Part shown: positions 43,303 to 50,918 of the stretch, piece after piece
Layout of the letters: each line of letters starts with the position of its first letter
Position numbering within the stretch: position 1 is the stretch's first letter
Source of the DNA: Bradyrhizobium arachidis
GTDB taxonomy: Bacteria > Pseudomonadota > Alphaproteobacteria > Rhizobiales > Xanthobacteraceae
Length of the DNA stretch: 64,000 bases
Assembly (NCBI RefSeq): GCF_024758505.1
Contig: NZ_CP077970.1
Coordinates: 9,007,501 to 9,071,500, forward strand
Direction of reading: 5' to 3'
Notes under the pieces: model-generated
Databases searched by the model: none
What the model saw: only the letters and a program-made list of their open reading frames with translations
What the model was told of the DNA's origin: nothing
Made by a program: the position numbers and the translations under genes

Positions 43303-44040
43303 CTAATAATCCACCCGCACCAGATACAGCCCGTCCGGCGGGGCGACGATGCCGCAGGCGGCGCGGTTGCGGGCGGCTAATGCTGCGGCGAGATCGTCGG
43401 CGGTCCAGCGTCCCTCGCCGACCCAGACCAGCGAGCCCACCATCGAGCGCACCTGGCTGTGCAGGAAGGAGCGCGCCGAGGTGAGGATGGTGACGTCGCG
43501 GCCGTCGCGGAGCACGTCGAGCTGATCCAGCGTCTTTTCCGGCGATTTGGCCTGGCACTCGGTGTCGCGAAACGTCGTAAAGTCGTGCTTGCCGAGCAGA
43601 CGCTGGGCGGCCACGTGCATCGCGTCGGTATCGAGCTTGCGCGACACGCGCCAGGCGTGGCCGACGTCGAGCGCGAGATTGGCGCGGGTGTTGACGATAC
43701 GGTAGCGATAGTGCCGCTTGATTGCGGAGAACCTCGCCTCGAATGTCTCCGGTACGATCTCCGCGCTCAACACCGCGACCGGATGCGGGCGCAGATGCGC
43801 GTTCAAGCCGTCGCGCAGGCGATCCGGTGGAAACGGCTTTTGGATATCGACATGCGCGACCTGGCCGAGCGCGTGGACACCGGCATCGGTGCGCCCCGCG
43901 CCGTGCACGCGCACGTCAGCGCCGCACATCGCCTTGACAGCCGTCTCCAGCGCGCCCTGCACGGAAGGCAGCGTCTCCTGCACCTGCCAGCCGCAGAACG
44001 GCGCGCCGTCATATTCGATGGTGAGCTTGTAGCGCGGCAT
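43303..44040 (-). CDS. truA: tRNA pseudouridine synthase A
   Basis: 245 residues. It makes pseudouridine at positions 38-40 of the anticodon stem. The N-terminal [21 protein letters not shown] and the catalytic Asp in [21 protein letters not shown] are diagnostic; [15 protein letters not shown] and [18 protein letters not shown] also fit. I chose the ATG that overlaps the fmt stop codon (TGATG) over the TTG just before it. It is co-transcribed with fmt. Confidence 0.97.
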   Translation of the reverse strand: MPRYKLTIEYDGAPFCGWQVQETLPSVQGALETAVKAMCGADVRVHGAGRTDAGVHALGQVAHVDIQKPFPPDRLRDGLNAHLRPHPVAVLSAEIVPETFEARFSAIKRHYRYRIVNTRANLALDVGHAWRVSRKLDTDAMHVAAQRLLGKHDFTTFRDTECQAKSPEKTLDQLDVLRDGRDVTILTSARSFLHSQVRSMVGSLVWVGEGRWTADDLAAALAARNRAACGIVAPPDGLYLVRVDY

Positions 44041-44975
44041 CAAGCGAGCCGCATCGGCGGCTTCAGCGGCACGCCGCGCAGGAAGTCACCGGCCTGCATC
44101 CGCGCCTTGCCCTCGCGCTGGAGCTCGAGGATTTTGATCGCGCCGTCGCCGCAGGCGACCGTGAGCTGATCATCGAGGACGTCACCGGGCGCGCCATGCC
44201 CCTTCGCCAGCTCGCATCGCAAAATCTTGACGCGTGCGTTCTCGGTCACTCCGGCAAGCTCGGCCCGGGCGCCGGGAAACGGCGACAGGCCGTGGATGTG
44301 GCGCAGCACCGCGCGCGCCGGCTTGCTCCAGTCGATCCGCGCCTCCGACTTGTCGATCTTGGCGGCGTAGGTGACGCCGTCCTCGGGCTGCTTCCTCAAT
44401 TGCAGCCCACCGCGTTCGAGCGCAGCCATCGCCCGCACCATCAGGTCGGCGCCGAGCCGCGACAGACGATCATGCAGATCGGCCGCGGTCATGGTGTCCG
44501 ATATCGCGAGGCGCTCGGCCATGGCGACGTCGCCGGTGTCGAGCCCGACATCCATCTTCATCACCATGACGCCGCTCTCGGCATCGTCTGCCATGATCGC
44601 ACGATTGATGGGAGCAGCACCGCGCCAGCGCGGCAGGAGCGAGGCGTGAAGATTGTAGCAGCCGAGCTTTGGCGCATCGAGGATGGCCTGCGGCAGGATC
44701 ATGCCATAGGCAACAACGACGGCGGCATCGGCGTCAAAGGCGCGAAACTCCTCAAGCGCCTCGGGCGTCTTCAATGTCTTCGGCGTCAGCACGGGGACAC
44801 CGAGCTTTCGCGCGGCCTCCTCGACCGGGGTCGGCTGCAATTGCAGGCCGCGCCGCCCACCCGGCTTCGGCGCGCGCGTATAGACGGCGACAATCTCGTG
44901 GCCGTGGGCTGTGAGCTCCAGCAACGTCGGCACCGAGAAATCAGGCGTGCCCATGAAGATGAGACGGAGGGGCAT
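44040..44975 (-). CDS. fmt: Methionyl-tRNA formyltransferase
   Basis: 311 residues. It formylates initiator Met-tRNA. The N-terminal domain has [17 protein letters not shown], the formyl-folate and active-site region [23 protein letters not shown] with the SLLPRWRG motif, and [15 protein letters not shown]. The C-terminal domain (about 205-311) binds tRNA. It overlaps truA by one base and lies after def on the same strand, separated by a family D repeat. def-fmt linkage is the usual arrangement. Confidence 0.97.
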   Translation of the reverse strand: MPLRLIFMGTPDFSVPTLLELTAHGHEIVAVYTRAPKPGGRRGLQLQPTPVEEAARKLGVPVLTPKTLKTPEALEEFRAFDADAAVVVAYGMILPQAILDAPKLGCYNLHASLLPRWRGAAPINRAIMADDAESGVMVMKMDVGLDTGDVAMAERLAISDTMTAADLHDRLSRLGADLMVRAMAALERGGLQLRKQPEDGVTYAAKIDKSEARIDWSKPARAVLRHIHGLSPFPGARAELAGVTENARVKILRCELAKGHGAPGDVLDDQLTVACGDGAIKILELQREGKARMQAGDFLRGVPLKPPMRLA

Positions 44976-45000
44976 GTGGCGGCGTTCTGTCCTGTTTCTC

Positions 45001-45083
45001 CGTCATGCCCGGCTTGTCCCGGGCATCCACGTTCTTCCGTGAGGCAGCAAGGCGTGGATGGCCGGGACAAGCCGGGCATGACG
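45001..45083. repeat. Palindromic intergenic repeat, family D copy 3
   Basis: cgtcatgcccggcttgtcccgggcatccacg and cgtggatggccgggacaagccgggcatgacg ends. It lies between def and fmt on the same transcript. Confidence 0.9.
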
Positions 45084-45096
45084 ACCGAGTGCGCTT

Positions 45097-45624
45097 CTAC
45101 TCCCCCGCGCGCTTGGCGGCTTTCTCGAACTTCTTCATCACGCGGTCGCGCTTCAGCTTCGACAGATAGTCGACGAACAGCACGCCGTTGAGATGGTCGA
45201 TCTCGTGCTGGATGCAGGTGGCGTAGAGCCCTTCGGCATCCTCCTCATGCACCTTGCCGTCGAGATCGGTGAAGCGCACGCGCACCTTCGCCGGGCGCTC
45301 GACCTCCTCGTAATATTCGGGGATCGACAGGCAGCCCTCTTCGTAGACCGACAGCTCTTCCGAGGAGGCGATGATCTCCGGATTGATGAAGACGCGCGGG
45401 ATCGGCTTGGTCTCGCCGTTCTCGTCGCGCTTGGCGAGATCCATGGTGATGAGACGCAGGGGTTGCGCGACCTGAATCGCCGCGAGCCCGATGCCGGGCG
45501 CGTCGTACATGGTCTCGAACATGTCGTCCGCGAGCTTGCGGATCTCCGCCGTGACCTTCTCGATCGGCTTGGAGACCAGACGCAACTGCTTGTCGGGCAG
45601 GATGATGATTTCTCTGAGGGCCAT
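45097..45624 (-). CDS. def: Peptide deformylase
   Basis: 175 residues. It removes the formyl group from new proteins. All three motifs are intact: [11 protein letters not shown] (GxGxAAxQ), [10 protein letters not shown] (EGCLS, metal Cys) and [19 protein letters not shown] (HExxH). It is at the head of def-fmt-truA on the minus strand, divergent from rmuC. The shared promoter region contains three 24-bp-spaced ACCATAAA repeats. Confidence 0.97.
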   Translation of the reverse strand: MALREIIILPDKQLRLVSKPIEKVTAEIRKLADDMFETMYDAPGIGLAAIQVAQPLRLITMDLAKRDENGETKPIPRVFINPEIIASSEELSVYEEGCLSIPEYYEEVERPAKVRVRFTDLDGKVHEEDAEGLYATCIQHEIDHLNGVLFVDYLSKLKRDRVMKKFEKAAKRAGE

Positions 45625-45686
45625 GGCCGCGATTTAAGCCGCAGGGGGGATGCGGTCAATGCGGGCGGCAACGCGTTAACCGTCCG

Positions 45687-45748
45687 CTAACCATAAAAAT
45701 TAGGCTTCCGTTAACCATAAAAATTAACCGCGCATTCACCATAAATGT
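45687..45748. promoter_or_regulatory. Three tandem taaccataa-type repeats between def and rmuC
   Basis: ACCATAAA begins at 45690, 45714 and 45738, exactly 24 bases apart, embedded in ctaaccataaaaatta, ttaaccataaaaatta and ttcaccataaatgttc. TTAACCAT resembles the half-site recognised by the alphaproteobacterial cell-cycle regulator CtrA. Position in a divergent promoter region supports a regulatory role, but this is inference. Confidence 0.5.
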
Positions 45749-45794
45749 TCGCTATTCGTTCGCGCCGGATACCGAATCGGATAGAAGTGCTGCC

Positions 45795-46994
45795 ATGAAC
45801 GAGATCATTTTCATGGCTGGCGACTGGCCGGTGCGCACGATCGACGTGGCGGTCGGCTTCGGCGCACTTGTCCTCATCCTGCTTCTGGTCATTGCCGTCG
45901 TGATCGCAAAATCCTCGCGGCGGGGGGCGGAACTCGCGATCGCCCAGACCATCCGCGCCGACGAGCTCGAGGAGCGGCTGAGCGAAATGCTGCGCGCCCA
46001 GAGCGAGAACAATGGCCGGGTCGATGCCATGGCGCAGACGCTCGCGGGACGCCAGGCCGAGATGGCGCGCGCGGTCAACGAGCGGCTGGATTCGGTGACC
46101 CATCGCGTCGGCCAGTCCATGGAACACACCACCCGTAACACCATGGAGAGCCTGCGCGCGCTGCACGAGCGGCTCGGCATCATCGACAATGCGCACAAGA
46201 ACCTCACCGACCTGACGACGCAGGTGACGACCCTGCGCGACGTGCTCGCCAACAAGCAGTCGCGTGGCGCCTTCGGCCAGGCGCGAATGGAGGCGATCGT
46301 CCAGGACGGATTGCCCAAAGGCTCCTACGAGTTCCAGTTCACGCTCTCGACCGGCAAGCGGCCGGACTGCGTGGTGTTCTTGCCCGACCAGCGGCCGCTC
46401 TGCATCGACGCAAAATTTCCGCTCGAGGCGATGACCGCGCTGCACGACGCGCGCAGCGACGAGGAACGGCGCACCGCCTCGCAACGTTTGCGTGGCGACG
46501 TGATGAAGCATGTCAGCGATATCGCCGAAAAGTACCTGATCATCGGCGAGACCCAGGAGATGGCGCTGATGTTCGTGCCGTCGGAATCGGTCTACGCCGA
46601 GATCCATGACGGTTTCGACGATGTGATCCAAAAGGCCTATCGCGCCCGCGTCGTGCTGGTGTCGCCTTCGCTCCTGATGCTCGCGATCCAGGTCATGCAG
46701 CAGATCATGAAGGACGCGCGCATGCGCGACGCTGCCGACCAGATCCGCACCGAGGTGATCAAGCTCGGCGACGATCTGGGGCGCCTGCGCGACCGCGTGC
46801 TGAAATTGCAGAAGCATTTTGCCGATGTGAACGAGGACGTCCGCCAGGTCCTGATCTCCGCCGACAAGATCGAGAAGCGCGCGGGCCGAATCGAGGAACT
46901 CGACTTCAGCAAGACCGACGCGCCGGCCGAGGGACCGCGGCTGGTGGCGACGACGCCGGAGCTGTTTCCACGGAAGCTGCAGGCGGGGGAGTGA
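45795..46994 (+). CDS. rmuC: DNA recombination protein RmuC homologue
   Basis: 399 residues. One N-terminal membrane helix (TIDVAVGFGALVLILLLVIAVVIAK) is followed by a long coiled coil (about 50-165) and the RmuC nuclease-like domain. The domain is marked by GAFGQARMEAIVQDGLPKGSYEFQFTL, RPDCVVFLPDQRPLCIDAKFPLEAM and FVPSESVYAEIHD. RmuC limits recombination at inverted repeats in E. coli and has a restriction-endonuclease-like fold. The window is rich in inverted repeats. It is divergent from def. Confidence 0.93.
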   Translation: MNEIIFMAGDWPVRTIDVAVGFGALVLILLLVIAVVIAKSSRRGAELAIAQTIRADELEERLSEMLRAQSENNGRVDAMAQTLAGRQAEMARAVNERLDSVTHRVGQSMEHTTRNTMESLRALHERLGIIDNAHKNLTDLTTQVTTLRDVLANKQSRGAFGQARMEAIVQDGLPKGSYEFQFTLSTGKRPDCVVFLPDQRPLCIDAKFPLEAMTALHDARSDEERRTASQRLRGDVMKHVSDIAEKYLIIGETQEMALMFVPSESVYAEIHDGFDDVIQKAYRARVVLVSPSLLMLAIQVMQQIMKDARMRDAADQIRTEVIKLGDDLGRLRDRVLKLQKHFADVNEDVRQVLISADKIEKRAGRIEELDFSKTDAPAEGPRLVATTPELFPRKLQAGE

Positions 46995-47009
46995 TTTTGA
47001 GCCACACTG

Positions 47010-47117
47010 TCATGCCCCGCGAAGGCGGGGCATCCAGTACGCCGCGGCGGTCGTGATTAAACCGAGACGCCGGTGGCTACTGGATCGTCCGCCTTCGCGG
47101 ACGATGACACTGAGAGG
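47010..47117. repeat. Palindromic intergenic repeat, family E copy 3
   Basis: gtcatgccccgcgaaggcggggcatccagtacg and ctactggatcgtccgccttcgcggacgatgacac ends. The tail tgagagggga directly precedes the GIY-YIG gene and seems to supply its ribosome-binding site. Confidence 0.9.
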
Positions 47118-47129
47118 GGACGGCGGCAG

Positions 47130-47396
47130 ATGGGCGGACGCTGCTACTACGTGTACATCCTCGCCAGCAAGATCGGCGGCACGCTCTATATCGGCGTGAC
47201 CAATGACCTCATCCGCCGGGTTGCCGAGCACAAGCTGAAATTGGTCGAGAGCTTCACGAAGGACTACGATGTCGTCAGGCTCGTGTACTTTGAGCAGTTC
47301 GACGACCCCGAAAACGCGATCAAGCGCGAGAAGCGCCTGAAAAAGTGGAATAGAGCCTGGAAGGTTCGGTTGATTGAGCAGCACAATCCAAACTAG
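47130..47396 (+). CDS. Single-domain GIY-YIG nuclease-like protein
   Basis: 88 residues. The fold's signature is present: CYYVYILASKIGGTLYIGVTNDLIRRVAEHK (the two Tyr, Arg of DLIRR and His), with the Glu in YFEQFDDPENAIKREKRLKKWNR. The length and KREK.LKKW.R tail match the small YhbQ/UPF0213-type group. The biological role is unknown; some members cleave DNA. The gene sits exactly between two direct copies of repeat family E, and the purine-rich end of the left copy precedes its ATG. Confidence 0.9.
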   Translation: MGGRCYYVYILASKIGGTLYIGVTNDLIRRVAEHKLKLVESFTKDYDVVRLVYFEQFDDPENAIKREKRLKKWNRAWKVRLIEQHNPN

Positions 47397-47436
47397 GACG
47401 ACCTATATCCCGGGATAGCCGGGCGACCATAACGGT

Positions 47437-47546
47437 GTCATGCCCCGCGAAGGCGAGGCATCCAGTACGCCGCAGCGGTCGTGATTGAACCGAAAGCGCC
47501 GGGGAGTACTGGATCATCCGCCTTCGCGGACGATGACACTGAGAGG
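47437..47546. repeat. Palindromic intergenic repeat, family E copy 4
   Basis: A near-identical copy of 47010-47117 in the same orientation, ending cgatgacactgagagg. Together the two copies flank the GIY-YIG gene as direct repeats. Confidence 0.9.
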
Positions 47547-47555
47547 AATTGAGAG

Positions 47556-47590
47556 GCCTTCCGCCTCACTGACATCGGCGGAAGGCTTTT
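47556..47590 (+). terminator. Rho-independent terminator between GIY-YIG gene and ampG
   Basis: A perfect 10-bp stem gccttccgcc / ggcggaaggc with an 11-base loop is followed by TTTT. It lies 27 bases before the ampG start, so ampG transcription probably begins very close to its coding sequence or reads through. Confidence 0.8.
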
Positions 47591-47616
47591 CTGCCAGAAT
47601 CTGCTAACACCCCCTC

Positions 47617-48978
47617 ATGACCGCACCTGACGCGACCGCATCTGCGACCGAAAAGCCCTCCCCGTCCTGGCGCGAGAGCCTGGCCGTGTACACCCAGCCG
47701 CGGGTGCTGATCGTGCTGTTCCTCGGCTTCTCGTCCGGCCTGCCGCTGGCGCTGTCGGGATCGACGCTGCTGGTGTGGATGCGGGAGTCCGGGGTCGATC
47801 TCGGGACCATCGGCCTGTTCGCGCTGGTCGGCACGCCCTACACGCTGAAATTCCTGTGGGCGCCGCTGGTGGATGCGCTGCATGTGCCGCTATTCACCCG
47901 CGCGTTCGGGCGCCGCCGCGGCTGGCTGCTGTTCTCGCAACTGCTCCTCATCATCTCCATCCTGTTGCTGGCCCTGACCGACCCGGCGCGCTCGCCGTTC
48001 TATTGCGCGCTCGGCGCGCTTCTGGTGGCGACGATGTCCTCGACGCAGGACATCGTGGTCGACGCCTTCCGCGTCGAGAGCCTGCCCGAGAGCGAGCAGG
48101 CTGCCGGCATGGCGTCCTATGTCGCGGCCTATCGCATCGGCATGCTGGTCTCGACCGCGGGCGCGCTGTTCATCGTCTCCGGTTTTGAGGGCACCGGCAT
48201 TCCGCGGTCGTCGGCGTGGATGTGGGGCTATGTGGTGATGGCGGCGCTGGTGCTGATCGGCACCATCACCGCGCTTGCCGCCACCGAGCCCGAGCAATCC
48301 GCGCGCGCCGAAGCGGCCACACAGGCGGACACCGCCTTTGCACGCGTCGTGCATGCTGCGGTCGGCGCCTTCTCGGAATTCCTGTCGCGCAAGGATGCGC
48401 TCGCGGCGCTCGCCTTCGTCGTGCTGTTCAAGTTCACCGATGCGTTTTCGGGCACCATGACCGCGCCGTTCGTGATCGACCTCGGCTTCACCCGCAACGA
48501 CTATGCGGCGATCGTCAAAGGAGTTGGCCTTGCCGCAACGCTGATCGGCGGCTTTGCCGGCGGCTTCGTCGCGCGGCGCTATCCGCTCGCAGCATCCTTG
48601 TGGATCGGCGGCGTGGTGCAGGCACTGGCCAATCTCACCTTCTCCTGGCTCGCGGTGGTCGGCACCAATCAATGGGCGCTGGCGCTCGCCATCTGCGCCG
48701 AGAATTTTACAAGCGCGATCGGCACCGTGATCTTCGTCGCCTATCTCTCGGCGCTGTGCCAGAACCCGCTGCACACGGCGACGCAATATGCGCTGCTCAC
48801 CGCGCTCGCCGCGGTCGGGCGGACCTATCTGTCGTCAGGCGCGGGCTTTGTCGCGAAGAGTGTGGGCTGGCCGATGTTCTTCGTGATCTGCGTGCTAGTC
48901 GCGATTCCCAGCCTGATGCTGCTCACCTGGCTTCAGAAGCGCGGGCATTTTGAGCAGTTGGGGCCGGTGCGGGTTTAG
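47617..48978 (+). CDS. ampG: AmpG-family muropeptide permease (MFS)
   Basis: 453 residues, about 12 membrane segments. It imports anhydro-muropeptides for cell-wall recycling. AmpG-type features are LFLGFSSGLPLALSGSTLLVWMRESGVDLGTIG, TLKFLWAPLVDAL with FGRRRGWLLFSQL, and the conserved TQDIVVDAFRVESLPESEQAAG. The central cytoplasmic loop (AATEPEQSARAEAATQAD) is short. Such permeases also feed signals that control beta-lactamase genes. A terminator lies just upstream, and two secreted-protein genes face it on the other strand. Confidence 0.87.
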   Translation: MTAPDATASATEKPSPSWRESLAVYTQPRVLIVLFLGFSSGLPLALSGSTLLVWMRESGVDLGTIGLFALVGTPYTLKFLWAPLVDALHVPLFTRAFGRRRGWLLFSQLLLIISILLLALTDPARSPFYCALGALLVATMSSTQDIVVDAFRVESLPESEQAAGMASYVAAYRIGMLVSTAGALFIVSGFEGTGIPRSSAWMWGYVVMAALVLIGTITALAATEPEQSARAEAATQADTAFARVVHAAVGAFSEFLSRKDALAALAFVVLFKFTDAFSGTMTAPFVIDLGFTRNDYAAIVKGVGLAATLIGGFAGGFVARRYPLAASLWIGGVVQALANLTFSWLAVVGTNQWALALAICAENFTSAIGTVIFVAYLSALCQNPLHTATQYALLTALAAVGRTYLSSGAGFVAKSVGWPMFFVICVLVAIPSLMLLTWLQKRGHFEQLGPVRV

Positions 48979-49365
48979 CTACTTCCCCACTATCGCCCAT
49001 TCGGGCACTGCAACATCGCCGATGTGCCAGGCGGTCTGCGAGCAGAACAGCGCGGTCGCCTGCACCGAGACGGTCTTCCCGAGTAGCGGCTTGAGCTGCT
49101 TGTGCGCCGCATCACTCATCGTGAAGAGGTGGAAGGTGGTGACGCCCTTGCCGGCCTCGCAAAAGTCGTCGTCCGCCGGCATCAGCCGCGGCGCACTGAC
49201 GATCTGGTAGGCCTCGATCCTGGTGCCGTTGGGGTGGCGGGTGCGCACCATGCGCAAGGTGCCGGTCAGCGTGTCGCCGTTCTTGATCGGCGCCTGCGCC
49301 TCGGCCGCGCTACCCGGCGCAAGCAAGGCAAGCGCGATACAGGCGAGGCGCGACAGCGGCGACAT
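48979..49365 (-). CDS. Exported small protein, paralogue pair member 2
   Basis: 128 residues with a signal peptide (LACIALALLAPGSAAEAQA). The mature protein has NGDTLTGTLRMV, then YQIVSAPRLMPADDDFCEAGKG, FHLFTMSDAAHKQLKPLLGKTVSVQATALFCSQTAWH. The two Cys may form a disulfide. The neighbour at 49375 is a paralogue with the same blocks in the same order. The LF...T.WH end recalls DUF4431-type proteins, but I am not sure. It lies 9 bases after its paralogue and ends immediately against the convergent ampG stop. Confidence 0.7.
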   Translation of the reverse strand: MSPLSRLACIALALLAPGSAAEAQAPIKNGDTLTGTLRMVRTRHPNGTRIEAYQIVSAPRLMPADDDFCEAGKGVTTFHLFTMSDAAHKQLKPLLGKTVSVQATALFCSQTAWHIGDVAVPEWAIVGK

Positions 49366-49374
49366 GGAAAACTC

Positions 49375-49806
49375 CTATTGCTTCTTCACCAAGCTCCACT
49401 TGGTGATCACGGCTTCACTCATCTGGCCGGGATCGCTGGCGCAGGCGACCTCGTCGACCTTCACCGAAATCTCCTTGCCGACGAACGACTTCAGTTGCGC
49501 GGCCTGGGCGTCGCTGGAGGTGACGAGCTGGAACGTTTCGGGGCCGGTTTCCAGATTGCAGAGCCCGCTCGGCGCCGGCAGGCGGCGCGGCTCAGACGTG
49601 ATCTGGTAGGTCGCGACGTGTTTGCCGTTCTTGCCGCCGCGGACCTTCATCGCGTTGAGCTCGCCGGAGAGCACGTCGCCGGTGTTGATCGGCTTGCCAG
49701 GTTTGGACGGCGGCACGTCGCCCTGCTGCGCGGATACGGCAGGCGTCACCAGCGTCATCATCGTGGCAACCACAGCGAGCCGCTTGCCGAATCGTCGTTT
49801 CGTCAT
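49375..49806 (-). CDS. Exported small protein, paralogue pair member 1
   Basis: 143 residues with a signal peptide (LAVVATMMTLVTPAVSAQQ). The mature part repeats the neighbour's blocks: NTGDVLSGELNAMK, ATYQITSEPRRLPAPSGLCNLETG, FQLVTSSDAQAAQLKSFVGKEISVKVDEVACASDPG. Two Cys are conserved with the paralogue. Function unknown. It begins just downstream of recR, which ends at 49833 on the same strand, and is probably co-transcribed with the second copy. Confidence 0.7.
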   Translation of the reverse strand: MTKRRFGKRLAVVATMMTLVTPAVSAQQGDVPPSKPGKPINTGDVLSGELNAMKVRGGKNGKHVATYQITSEPRRLPAPSGLCNLETGPETFQLVTSSDAQAAQLKSFVGKEISVKVDEVACASDPGQMSEAVITKWSLVKKQ

Positions 49807-49832
49807 GTCGTCCGTTTCCGTCGTTGGGATGG

Positions 49833-50435
49833 CTAGAACAGAGTCCGCTGCCGCATCGCAGCCGATAGCGTACCTTCGTCGAGATAATCAAGTTCGCCGC
49901 CGACAGGCACGCCGTGCGCGAGCCGGGTGACCTTCACATTGGCGTCCTGCAAGAGGTCGGTGATGTAATGCGCCGTGGTCTGACCGTCCACCGTCGCGTT
50001 CAGCGCCAGGATGATCTCGTGGACTTCGGCGTTATGTGCCCGGGCAACCAGCGCATCGATCGTGAGATCCTGCGGGCCGACGCCGTCGAGCGGCGACAAT
50101 GTCGCGCCAAGCACATGGTAGCGGCCTTGCGTCGCGTTGGCCCGTTCCAGCGCCCAGAGATCGGCGACGTCGGCAACGACGACGATGATGGCTGGATCGC
50201 GCCGCGGATCGGTGCAGACCGTGCAGGGATTTTGGGTGTCGATGTTGCCGCAGGTCTTGCAGACCTGGACCTTGTCGAGCGCGACCTGAAGCGCTGCAGA
50301 TAGCGGCATCATCAGCGCCTCGCGCTTCTTGATCAGATGCAGCGCGGCGCGCCGCGCCGAGCGCGGGCCCAAACCGGGCAAGCGCGCCAGAAGCTGGATC
50401 AGGCGCTCGATTTCGGGTCCGGCAACGGCGGGCAT
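49833..50435 (-). CDS. recR: Recombination protein RecR
   Basis: 200 residues. It has an N-terminal helix-hairpin-helix region ([24 protein letters not shown]), a four-Cys zinc finger ([16 protein letters not shown]) and a Toprim domain ([28 protein letters not shown], then [19 protein letters not shown]). It loads RecA with RecF and RecO at gaps. The ATG at 50435 gives the canonical N-terminus; the longer frame upstream overlaps the ybaB end. It is co-directional with ybaB and dnaX, the standard dnaX-ybaB-recR order. Confidence 0.97.
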   Translation of the reverse strand: MPAVAGPEIERLIQLLARLPGLGPRSARRAALHLIKKREALMMPLSAALQVALDKVQVCKTCGNIDTQNPCTVCTDPRRDPAIIVVVADVADLWALERANATQGRYHVLGATLSPLDGVGPQDLTIDALVARAHNAEVHEIILALNATVDGQTTAHYITDLLQDANVKVTRLAHGVPVGGELDYLDEGTLSAAMRQRTLF

Positions 50436-50439
50436 GATG

Positions 50440-50757
50440 TCAGCCGAGCAATCCCGGCGGCAGGCCGAGGCCGCCGGTGAGCGACTGCATCTTCTCCTGC
50501 ATCGCAAGCTCCGCCTTGCGCCGCGCGTCGGCGAGCGCGGTGACCAGAAGATCCTCCAGCACCTCGCGCTCCTCCGCCTTCATCAGCGACGGATCGATCT
50601 TGATGCCCTTCACGTCCATCTTCGCGGTCATGCGCACCGCGACCAGGCCGCCGCCGGAGATGCCCTCGACCTCGAGATTGCCGAGCTCTTCCTGCATCGC
50701 CTGCATCTTGGATTGAAGCTGCTGGGCCTGCTTCATCATGCCGAGAAAATCAGCCAT
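50440..50757 (-). CDS. YbaB/EbfC-family nucleoid-associated protein
   Basis: 105 residues, starting [39 protein letters not shown], the family signature, followed by [19 protein letters not shown] and a C-terminal helix. YbaB-type proteins bind DNA as dimers. It lies between dnaX and recR, as in most bacteria, and ends 4 bases before the recR start. Confidence 0.95.
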   Translation of the reverse strand: MADFLGMMKQAQQLQSKMQAMQEELGNLEVEGISGGGLVAVRMTAKMDVKGIKIDPSLMKAEEREVLEDLLVTALADARRKAELAMQEKMQSLTGGLGLPPGLLG

Positions 50758-50782
50758 CGGTCCTGTCCTTAGCTTGTTGTTT

Positions 50783-50918
50783 GAGCATGATCTTGGCGGA
50801 AAACCGCTTCACACTTTGCGCTGACGCGGTCCTTCGGATCCGGATCATGCTCTAGATTCTTGTTTTGACGCGTTTTCTTTACGCGAACCGGTGTCCACTT
50901 CGCTTGAAAACGCTCTAG
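50783..50918. repeat. Intergenic repeat-like element, family G
   Basis: gagcatgatc...ggatcatgctctag and ttgacgcgttttctttacgcgaacc...gcttgaaaacgctctagag form two nested imperfect palindromes. It occupies the gap between dnaX and ybaB. The pattern resembles elements common in rhizobial genomes; only one copy is in this window. Confidence 0.65.
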
